64,000 bases of DNA from Elioraea tepidiphila DSM 17972. GTDB taxonomy: Bacteria; Pseudomonadota; Alphaproteobacteria; Acetobacterales; Acetobacteraceae. The notes under the pieces were generated by a model, which was not told where the DNA came from, did no database searches, and saw only the letters and a list, made by a program, of their open reading frames with translations. This document shows, in pieces, positions 55,455-62,184 of the stretch. The DNA is taken from positions 62,001-126,000 of the forward strand of contig NZ_KB899911.1 in assembly GCF_000378465.1 (NCBI RefSeq), in the 5' to 3' direction. The stretch's first letter is position 1. Each line of letters opens with the position of its first letter. A program made the translations under genes and the position numbers.

Positions 55455-56261
55455 CTACTTTTCCACGAAAGCCTTCTCGATCACATAGGTCCCCGGCGTG
55501 CCGGACGACCCCTCCACGAACCCCTCGCGCTCGGCGATGGCGCGGCACTCGGCGAGCATGTCCGGCCCGCCGCAGATCATGATCCGATCCTCCGCCGGAT
55601 CGAACCCGCCGCGTCCGAGATCGGTGAACAGCGTGCCGTCCTCGATGAACTGCGTGATCCGCCCATGCCGATGGAACGGCTCGCGGGTCACGGTCGGGTA
55701 GTAGACGAGCTTGGCGCGCACCTCCTCGCCAAGGAACTCGTGCTCGGGCAGCTCGCGCGTGATCCAGTCGCGATAGGCCAGTTCGCGCTCGAACCGGCAC
55801 GTATGCGTCAGCACCACGCGGTCGAAGCGCGCATAGGTCTCGGGGTCCTTGATGATGCTCATGAACGGCGCGATGCCGGTGCCGGTGCTCAACAGGAACA
55901 GAGTCCGCCCGGGCACCAGGTAGCTCACCACCAGCGTGCCGGTGGGCTTGCGGCCGACATAGAGCCCGTCGCCCGGCCGGATGTGCTGGAGCCGCGAGGT
56001 GAGCGGCCCGTCCGGCACCTTGATCGAGAGGAACTCGAGCTGCTCCTCGTAGTTGGCCGAGACCATCGAATAGGCGCGGAGCAGCGGTTTCCCGTCCACC
56101 GGGATGCCGATCATGGTGAACTCGCCGTTCTCGAACCGGAATGCCGGGTCGCGCGTGGTGGTGAGGCTGAACAGCGTGTCGGTCCAGTGACGGACCGTCA
56201 GCACGGTCTCGACGTTGAGGTTGCCGGCCGGCTTGGGCTTTGCCGCGACATCGGTGGTCAT
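55455..56261 (-). CDS. fpr: Ferredoxin/flavodoxin-NADP+ reductase
   Basis: The 268-residue flavoenzyme exchanges electrons between NADPH and ferredoxin or flavodoxin. The FAD motif RAYSMVSANYEEQLEFLSIK is near residue 76, LLSTGTGIAPFMSIIKDPET is the NADP phosphate site, and MICGGPDMLAECRAIAEREG precedes the typical C-terminal VEKAFVEK-like end. It overlaps the MarR gene by four bases. It could supply reducing power to oxygenases or to anabolic ferredoxins. Confidence 0.95.
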   Translation of the reverse strand: MTTDVAAKPKPAGNLNVETVLTVRHWTDTLFSLTTTRDPAFRFENGEFTMIGIPVDGKPLLRAYSMVSANYEEQLEFLSIKVPDGPLTSRLQHIRPGDGLYVGRKPTGTLVVSYLVPGRTLFLLSTGTGIAPFMSIIKDPETYARFDRVVLTHTCRFERELAYRDWITRELPEHEFLGEEVRAKLVYYPTVTREPFHRHGRITQFIEDGTLFTDLGRGGFDPAEDRIMICGGPDMLAECRAIAEREGFVEGSSGTPGTYVIEKAFVEK

Positions 56262-56719
56262 GCGAAGGCCATCCGTTGCAGGAGCTTGAGGAAGATCCGG
56301 CGCTCGGCCGGATCGAGAGGGGCGAGTGTCGCCTCGCTGATCGCGATCGCGGCGGGGAGCGTCGCCTCGACCAGCGCGATGCCGGCCTCGGTCGGCGCGA
56401 GCACGCTCGCCCGCCGGTCCGCCGGATCGGCCGAGCGCGTGATCAGCCCGCGGGCGCGCAGCCGGCGCACCACGCCCTGGATCGTCGCCGGGTCCATCGC
56501 GGTCAGCCGGCCGAGCCGGTTCTGGCTCGCCTTGCCCTCGCGCACGACGGTGACGAGCGCCGCCCACTGCATCGGCGTGAGCGCGGCGGGCCCGATCCCC
56601 TCCAGGAAGATCGCGGCATGGCGCTGATGCGCGCGGCGGAGCAGGTGTCCGACCTGGTCCTCCAGCGCATAGGTCGAAGGCTGATGATGGAGTGCTCGGG
56701 GCAGGTCCTTCAGGACCAA
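56258..56719 (-). CDS. MarR-family transcriptional regulator
   Basis: The 153-residue protein has the winged-helix core: LTPMQWAALVTVVREGKASQ, NRLGRLTAMDPATIQGVVRR as recognition helix, and LRARGLITRSADPADRRASV as the wing. I chose TTG 56719, with GAGGAGG 7 bp upstream; the longer ORF start lies inside the palindromic operator at 56735. It probably represses itself and the TRAP operon across the divergent promoter and responds to a small acid or amide. Confidence 0.9.
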   Translation of the reverse strand: MVLKDLPRALHHQPSTYALEDQVGHLLRRAHQRHAAIFLEGIGPAALTPMQWAALVTVVREGKASQNRLGRLTAMDPATIQGVVRRLRARGLITRSADPADRRASVLAPTEAGIALVEATLPAAIAISEATLAPLDPAERRIFLKLLQRMAFA

Positions 56720-56734
56720 GATCAGGCCTCCTCG

Positions 56735-56754
56735 ATCATTCGTATACAAATGAT
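56735..56754. promoter_or_regulatory. Palindromic MarR-type operator
   Basis: ATCATTCGTATACAAATGAT is a 20-bp palindrome with a single mismatched pair, centred on GTATAC, the size and symmetry expected of a MarR-dimer site. It lies 16 bp upstream of the MarR start and about 195 bp before the TRAP operon. The rest of the gap (56755-56949) shows no gene. Confidence 0.65.
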
Positions 56755-56949
56755 CTCTCGCAGACCTTCGGATGTCAAAGGAAAGATCGCCACGGGGGCG
56801 CCGGGAACCTGAGACAGCGCCGCGTATGTCTCACGGCGCCGTGCAGCACGGGAGTTCTTGTATCGGCGTCGGCACTGTGGTTTGAGAACCAGGGGCCGGG
56901 GGCGGCGCGGGGGCGCGCCGGCCGGCGTTTGGACAGGGAGGATCGAGCA

Positions 56950-58098
56950 ATGAGTGACGTGAAGACCAAGCGCGCGGGACGGCGCGGCTTCCTCAAGACG
57001 GCAGCCCTCGGCGGCGCCGTGGCCGCGGCGGGTACGCTGGCGGCGCCGCAGGTCAGCCGGGCGCAGACGATCACGTGGCGGTTCCAGTCGACCTGGCCGA
57101 CCCGCGACATCTTCCATGAGTTCGCCGCCGACTACGTGAAGCGGGTCAACGACATGGCCGGCGGGCGGCTCCGGCTCGAACTGCTGCCGGCCGGCGCCGT
57201 GGTCGGCGCGTTCCAGCTGCTGGACGCCGTCTCGGCCGGCACGCTGGACGGCGGCCATGGCGTGTCGGCCTACTGGTTCGGCAAGAACAAGGCCTTCAGC
57301 CTGTTCGGAACCCCGCCCGCCTGGTTCCGTGACGCCAACAACTATCTCGGCTGGTTCTATCATGGCGGCGGCGAGGCCCTGTACAACGAGCTGATCGGCG
57401 AGATCCTCCGGGTCAACGTGGTCGGGTTCCAGACGGGCCCGATGCCGACCCAGCCGCTCGGGTGGTTCAAGACCCCGGTGGAGCGGGTCGAGCAGCTGCG
57501 CGGCCTGAAATTCCGTACGGTCGGCCTGGCGACCGACCTGTTCAACGAACTCGGCTCGGCGGTGGTCGCGCTGCCGGGCGGCGAGATCGTGCCCGCGCTG
57601 GAGCGTGGGGTGATCGATGGCGCCGAGTTCAACAACCCGTCGTCGGATCGCCTCCTCGGCTTCCCGGACGTCGCCAAGGTCTACATGCTGCAGTCCTTCC
57701 ACCAGCACACCGAGACCTTCGAGGTGCAGTTCAACAAGGCGAAGTACGATGCGCTTCCGGCCGAGCTGAAGGCGATCATCCGGTTCTCGGCCGAGGCCGC
57801 GAGCGCCGACATGAGCTGGAAGCTGCAGGAGCGCTACCCGAAGGACCTGATCGAGATGACGCAGCGCCAGGGCGTCCGCGCGATCACGACGCCGCGGCCC
57901 ATTCTCGAGGCCCAGCTGCGCGCCTGGGATGCGGTGGTCGCGCGGCTCGAGGGTGACACCTCCTCGCCGGCCGCCGGGCCGTTCTTCAAGAAGGTCTGCG
58001 ACAGCCAGCGCGACTGGTGCCGCCGCACCGGCACGTATTTCCTCCGCAACGAGGCGCCGTCGGTCCTCGCCTTCAACCACTTCTTCGCCCGCGGCTGA
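56950..58098 (+). CDS. TRAP transporter substrate-binding protein
   Basis: The 382-residue DctP-family periplasmic receptor has a Tat signal: RAGRRGFLKTAALGG then AAPQVSRAQ. The mature part starts ITWRFQSTWPTRDIFHEFAA, with LRLELLPAGAVVGAFQLLDA and FKTPVERVEQLRGLKFRTVG as family features. Members of this subgroup often bind aromatic or keto acids. It heads the dctPQM operon downstream of the MarR operator. Confidence 0.93.
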   Translation: MSDVKTKRAGRRGFLKTAALGGAVAAAGTLAAPQVSRAQTITWRFQSTWPTRDIFHEFAADYVKRVNDMAGGRLRLELLPAGAVVGAFQLLDAVSAGTLDGGHGVSAYWFGKNKAFSLFGTPPAWFRDANNYLGWFYHGGGEALYNELIGEILRVNVVGFQTGPMPTQPLGWFKTPVERVEQLRGLKFRTVGLATDLFNELGSAVVALPGGEIVPALERGVIDGAEFNNPSSDRLLGFPDVAKVYMLQSFHQHTETFEVQFNKAKYDALPAELKAIIRFSAEAASADMSWKLQERYPKDLIEMTQRQGVRAITTPRPILEAQLRAWDAVVARLEGDTSSPAAGPFFKKVCDSQRDWCRRTGTYFLRNEAPSVLAFNHFFARG

Positions 58099-58170
58099 TC
58101 ACCGCATGATGACGGCGCCCGCTCCGGAGTTTCCGGGGCGGGCGCCGCTGCGACAGAATGGACCCCTCGC

Positions 58171-58782
58171 ATGCAATCGGTCCTGCTTGCGATCGACCGC
58201 GTCAGTACGCTCGCCGGCAAGATCGGCGGCTGGGCGATCGTCGCCCTCACCGGCGTGATCTGCTACGAGGTGTTCGCGCGCTACCTGTTCCGGGCGCCGA
58301 CCGCCTGGGCCTACGACACCTCCTACATGCTCTACGGCTTCCTGTTCATGCTGGCGGGGGCCTACACGCTGGCCCGCAACGGGCATGTGCGGGCGGACTT
58401 TCTCTATCGCTCGATGCCGCCACGCCGTCAGGCGCTCCTGGACCTGCCGCTCTACCTGATCTTCTTCGTGCCCGGCATGCTGGCGCTGATCTGGTTCGGC
58501 TGGAACTTCTTCCACCTGTCGTATCTTCAGAACGAGCGTTCGTCGGTCACGCCCGATGGGCCGCTGATCTGGCCATTCAAGTTCCTGATTCCCTTCTGCG
58601 GCGCGCTCATGCTGCTGCAGGGCATTGCCGAGATCGTGCGCTGCGTGATCGCGATCCGCACCGGCGAGTGGCCGGAGAAACTGGCTGACGTCGAGGAGAC
58701 CGAAGCGCAGGCGCTGGCGCTGGCGGCCGCGCAGCAGGCGGCCGCGGCCGCGCAGGCGAAGGCGGCGGAGGAGCGCCGGTGA
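58171..58782 (+). CDS. TRAP transporter small permease
   Basis: The 203-residue DctQ-type protein has four membrane helices (near residues 20-40, 53-73, 91-111 and 138-158), with AYDTSYMLYGFLFMLAGAYTL and ARNGHVRADFLYRSMPPRRQ typical of the family. The C-terminal ~30 residues are a soluble Ala/Gln/Glu tail (AQALALAAAQQAAAAAQAKA), a probable helix. It is coupled by GTGA to the large permease. Confidence 0.93.
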   Translation: MQSVLLAIDRVSTLAGKIGGWAIVALTGVICYEVFARYLFRAPTAWAYDTSYMLYGFLFMLAGAYTLARNGHVRADFLYRSMPPRRQALLDLPLYLIFFVPGMLALIWFGWNFFHLSYLQNERSSVTPDGPLIWPFKFLIPFCGALMLLQGIAEIVRCVIAIRTGEWPEKLADVEETEAQALALAAAQQAAAAAQAKAAEERR

Positions 58783-60194
58783 GCGATCCCGTCCTCGGCA
58801 TGGTGATGCTGGGCAGCTTCATCCTGATCGTGCTGCTCGGCTTTCCGGTGGCGTTCACGCTGATGGCGATGGGGATCGCCTTCGGGTATGTCAGCCTGGG
58901 AGACCGCGTGTTCGATCTGCTGGTGCAGCGCACCTACGCGGTGATGGCGAATGACGTGCTGATCAGCGTGCCTTTGTTCATCTTCATGGGCTACGTGATC
59001 GAGCGCGCGAACATCCTCGATCGATTGTTCCACGCGCTGCAACTGGCGTCGCGGGCGCTGCCGGGCGCGCTCGCGATCGCCACGCTCGTCACCTGCGCCA
59101 TGTTCGCCACCGCCACGGGGATCGTCGGTGCCGTGGTGACGCTGATGGGGCTGCTCGCCTATCCGGCGATGCTGCGGGCGGGCTACGACACGCGGCTCGC
59201 CTCGGGCATCACCTGTGCCGGCGGCTGCCTCGGCATCCTGATCCCGCCCTCGATCATGTTCATCCTCTACGGCGCGACGGCCGGCGTCTCGGTCGCGCGG
59301 CTCTATGCTGCCGCCTTCGTGCCCGGCGCGATGCTGGCCGGGATGTACATGGTCTACACTTTCATCTTCGCGCTGGTGAACCCGAAGGCGGCACCGCGGC
59401 TGCCGGCGCACATGGCGGCCGGCTCGTTCCTCGAGATCGTCTGGGCGCTGATCACCTCCTTCGTGCCGCTGGCCCTCCTGATCGCCGCGGTGCTCGGCGC
59501 GATCCTGTTCGGACTGGCGACACCGTCGGAGGCGGCCGCGATGGGCAGCCTGGGCGCGATCCTGCTCGCTGCCGCCTACCATGCGCTGACCTGGGCCAAG
59601 CTGAAGGAGAGCGTGTTCCTGACCGCGCGCACCTCGGCGATGGTGTGCTGGCTGTTCGTCGGCGCCTACATCTTCACCAGCGTGTTCGGCTGGCTGGGCG
59701 GCCATCACGTGGTCGAGGACTTCATGGTCAACTACCTCGACCTGTCGCCGGTCGGCTTCATGATCATCACGCAGCTGATCATCTTCCTGCTCGGCTGGCC
59801 GCTCGAATGGTCCGAGATCGTGCTGATCTTCGTGCCGATCTTCCTGCCGCTGCTCGACACCTTCGGCATCGATCCGATCTTCTTCGGCGTCATGGTGGGC
59901 CTCAATCTCCAGACCAGCTTCATGACGCCGCCGGTGGCGATGGCCGCCTACTACCTGAAGGGCGTGGCGCCACCGCAGGTCCGGATCCAGGAGATCTTCA
60001 AGGGCTGCCTGCCCTTCGTTGGCATCGTCATCCTCTGCATGGCGACCCTCTACGTCTTCCCCGACGTCGCGCTGTTCCTGCCGGAGTATCTCTACGCCAC
60101 GCCTCCGCTGCCGGCCGGCGAGGATCCGAGCGCGATCCCCGAGGGCGGGTTCCAGTTCGACGAGATCGTGCCTGCCCTGCCGTCGTTGAACTGA
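58779..60194 (+). CDS. TRAP transporter large permease
   Basis: The 471-residue DctM-type protein has about 12 membrane helices. GIVGAVVTLMGLLAYPAMLR, ITCAGGCLGILIPPSIMFIL and LATPSEAAAMGSLGAILLAA are family signatures, and NLQTSFMTPPVAMAAYYLKG lies near the C-terminus. It starts at GTG overlapping dctQ. It is a little longer than usual because of an extra C-terminal segment. Confidence 0.94.
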   Translation: MSDPVLGMVMLGSFILIVLLGFPVAFTLMAMGIAFGYVSLGDRVFDLLVQRTYAVMANDVLISVPLFIFMGYVIERANILDRLFHALQLASRALPGALAIATLVTCAMFATATGIVGAVVTLMGLLAYPAMLRAGYDTRLASGITCAGGCLGILIPPSIMFILYGATAGVSVARLYAAAFVPGAMLAGMYMVYTFIFALVNPKAAPRLPAHMAAGSFLEIVWALITSFVPLALLIAAVLGAILFGLATPSEAAAMGSLGAILLAAAYHALTWAKLKESVFLTARTSAMVCWLFVGAYIFTSVFGWLGGHHVVEDFMVNYLDLSPVGFMIITQLIIFLLGWPLEWSEIVLIFVPIFLPLLDTFGIDPIFFGVMVGLNLQTSFMTPPVAMAAYYLKGVAPPQVRIQEIFKGCLPFVGIVILCMATLYVFPDVALFLPEYLYATPPLPAGEDPSAIPEGGFQFDEIVPALPSLN

Positions 60195-60201
60195 GGGCCC
60201 G

Positions 60202-60945
60202 GTGGCGCGCTTGAGCCAAGCCGCCGCCGCCCAGGCGGCCGAGTTCGTCGCCGAGGCAGTGGGCGACGCCGACGCGCCGCTGGTGCTGCCCGAGGCCTGT
60301 CGGCCGACCACCATCGCGGCTGGCCGCCGCATCGCCGCGCTCGCGCTCGAACAGCTCGGCCTCGTTCCGGTCGGCCTCCGGCTCGCGCCCTGCTTCGACG
60401 GCACAGGCGCGATCGCCGGGCCGCTCATCGAAGGGCGGCTGCTCCGCAGTCCGGCCGCCGTGCCGCCGCCCGGTCCCGGCAGGCGCCGCTGCACCCTCGC
60501 CGTGGTCGCCCAGCTCGGCGCGGCGCTGTCCCCGCGCGCGCGGCCCTGGCGGGCCAAGGAGGTGGCGGCCCGCATCGCTTCGCTGCACGTCGCGATCGAT
60601 CTGGCCCAGACACGTTTCGCCGACGGGCCGCCCGATCTGCCGCAGCACGTGGCCGATCTCGCCGGGCTGGGCCTCGTGGTGTTCGGTCCCCCCGCCCGCG
60701 CCGGCTGGCAGGAGGCGATCCTGAAGCCGCTCGCGGCGTCCGTCGGACCGGACGCCTGGCGCGGTACCGTCGATGTCGGCGCGGCCCTGGTCGCGGCTGC
60801 CGAGGAGGCGCGTGCAGCGGGTGGGCTGCCCGCGGGCGCGGTGCTGGTCGTCGCCGGGCTGTCACCCGAGTTCGCCGACGCGCCCGCGACAGTGCGCATC
60901 ACGCGGCTCGGCACCGCGGAGCGGCTTGCCGTGCCGGAGCGGTGA
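60202..60945 (+). CDS. 2-keto-4-pentenoate hydratase/fumarylacetoacetase-superfamily-like protein
   Basis: The 247-residue protein starts at GTG, 7 bp after dctM. ALEQLGLVPVGLRLAPCFDG and GPLIEGRLLRSPAAV resemble MhpD-type hydratases, and RIASLHVAIDLAQTRFADGP matches their middle. The usual acidic metal-binding residues are partly missing. The similarity is partial, so it may be a divergent or non-catalytic member. Position suggests it handles what the TRAP system imports. Confidence 0.55.
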   Translation: MARLSQAAAAQAAEFVAEAVGDADAPLVLPEACRPTTIAAGRRIAALALEQLGLVPVGLRLAPCFDGTGAIAGPLIEGRLLRSPAAVPPPGPGRRRCTLAVVAQLGAALSPRARPWRAKEVAARIASLHVAIDLAQTRFADGPPDLPQHVADLAGLGLVVFGPPARAGWQEAILKPLAASVGPDAWRGTVDVGAALVAAAEEARAAGGLPAGAVLVVAGLSPEFADAPATVRITRLGTAERLAVPER

Positions 60946-60969
60946 CCGGGCATGAGGTTTGCTCCGGCG

Positions 60970-61001
60970 CAGCCGCCACACCGGCCCTGCGCGCGATACC
61001 T
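60970..61001. repeat. Inverted copy of the dispersed 32-bp repeat
   Basis: These 32 bases are the reverse complement of 15598-15629 with a single mismatch. The copy sits alone between the hydratase-like gene and the next membrane protein, with no tandem repeat attached. Confidence 0.7.
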
Positions 61002-61035
61002 GGCTGCCAAAGGTCAACCGTTTGTCAGCCCGGCA

Positions 61036-61428
61036 TCAGACCGAGACGGCCGTGCCGCGCATGAGCCTGAGCAGCCACGTCATCCCGGCCATGGCCCAGA
61101 ACCCGATCGCCAGCATCGCCGCGCGGTCGGCATGCCACAGATACCGCTCGCGCAGCACGCCGCCCAGCAGCGCCTGGGTCCGCTCGCGCGACAGCCGCAG
61201 CCCGCGCCCGACGACCGACCAGAGTTCGGTGCGGCGCACGTCGGCCCGCAGCGCGCGGTGCCCGAGCCAGAGCAGCATCGCGAACACCGCCGTGGTCAGC
61301 ACGGCGCCGGCGCGGAACGCCAGCACCATGTCGAAGGAGAGGGCGAGCATGGTGAAGCCGACGCCAAGACCCGCGAAGGCGCAGGCGCGGCGGATCGTCT
61401 GATCGGCGACAGCCAGGATGCGGTCCAT
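61036..61428 (-). CDS. Small membrane protein, unknown function
   Basis: This 130-residue protein has two close hydrophobic helices (residues about 15-35 and 38-57), a basic cytoplasmic loop (GHRALRADVRRTELWSVVGR), and a third helix (MLAIGFWAMAGMTWLLRLM). No family is recognised. It is the last of three small membrane protein genes after the symporter gene on the minus strand and is probably co-transcribed with them. Confidence 0.6.
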   Translation of the reverse strand: MDRILAVADQTIRRACAFAGLGVGFTMLALSFDMVLAFRAGAVLTTAVFAMLLWLGHRALRADVRRTELWSVVGRGLRLSRERTQALLGGVLRERYLWHADRAAMLAIGFWAMAGMTWLLRLMRGTAVSV

Positions 61429-61458
61429 GGAGCGCTCCCTGAGCGCGCCAGTGTGCCG

Positions 61459-61785
61459 TCAGCCGAAGCCGATCGCGAGTCCCGCGAGCGTGAGCAGGAC
61501 GACCGACACGAGCCAGGTCCACATCGCCGCCGGCGTGGGGGCGGTGGCACGGGTGGCGCGCTCGACCAGCGCGGCCGGCACGCCGCCCAGCATCAGCGTC
61601 GCGGTGGCGATCAGCAGCGACGCGGCATAGGCGATCGCCAGCGGGTAGAGGCCGAAGACCTCCGGCCACCAGAGCGGCGCGGTCTGGAACACGATGAAGA
61701 ACACGAGCGACCCGCCGATCATGTGCAGCAGCGATCCCGTCATGCAGACCGCGAGCGTGGCGATGAACAGGCCCTGCGGCGTCAT
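61459..61785 (-). CDS. Small membrane protein with four helices, unknown function
   Basis: This 108-residue protein has about three to four membrane helices (ATLAVCMTGSLLHMIGGSLV, VFGLYPLAIAYAASLLIATA, AMWTWLVSVVLLTLAGLAIG). Start ATG 61785, two bases after the previous gene. No family is recognised. It probably forms a set with its neighbours and the sodium:solute symporter. Confidence 0.6.
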   Translation of the reverse strand: MTPQGLFIATLAVCMTGSLLHMIGGSLVFFIVFQTAPLWWPEVFGLYPLAIAYAASLLIATATLMLGGVPAALVERATRATAPTPAAMWTWLVSVVLLTLAGLAIGFG

Positions 61786-61787
61786 CG

Positions 61788-62114
61788 TCAGCCCCCGCGC
61801 AGTTCCGAGATACGGGGCGCCAGCCCGAGCGCGAACATCGTGATGGCGAAGACGAAGCGCAGCCCGAAGGCCCAGAGGGCCGCGAGCAGCGGCAGGTAGA
61901 ACGGGCTCACGTAGAGCGGCGTGATGGTGCGGATCGCGCCGAGCCACCAGTCGGTGAGCAGGCGGAAGAAGCGCCAGATGTAGTTCGGGCTGTCCGGCCG
62001 GACGAAGACCTGCATCAGGAACCGGCCGAGCGACGTCCAGGCGAGCACCGCCAACGCGTAGAGCGGCACCCAGAACGGCAGGTAGGAGAAGATGAAATGG
62101 GGCTCGCCGGTCAT
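61788..62114 (-). CDS. Small membrane protein, loosely YggT-like
   Basis: This 108-residue protein has two to three membrane helices (WVPLYALAVLAWTSLGRFLM and FYLPLLAALWAFGLRFVFAI). IWRFFRLLTDWWLGAIRTITPLYVSPFY, by its key part TDWW...IRTITPLYVSP, loosely resembles YggT-type proteins. It lies 70 bp after the symporter stop, past the hairpin at 62133, which may attenuate it. Confidence 0.6.
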   Translation of the reverse strand: MTGEPHFIFSYLPFWVPLYALAVLAWTSLGRFLMQVFVRPDSPNYIWRFFRLLTDWWLGAIRTITPLYVSPFYLPLLAALWAFGLRFVFAITMFALGLAPRISELRGG

Positions 62115-62132
62115 CGTCCTGCGGATAAGGAA

Positions 62133-62161
62133 GGGGCGAGGCGGTGGTCCCGCCTCGCCCC
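62133..62161 (-). terminator. Hairpin downstream of the symporter gene
   Basis: A perfect 12-bp stem GGGGCGAGGCGG / CCGCCTCGCCCC with a 5-base loop. On the minus strand it is followed by TTCCTTATCC, so it may end or attenuate the symporter message before the three small membrane protein genes. Confidence 0.7.
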
Positions 62162-62184
62162 CGAAGGTGGCACAGACAGTCCCG

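Noticed and set aside
58527-61010. Minus-strand open frame of 827 codons
   Set aside because: It is antisense to the TRAP permeases and hydratase-like gene, with His/Arg/Gln-rich low-complexity sequence.
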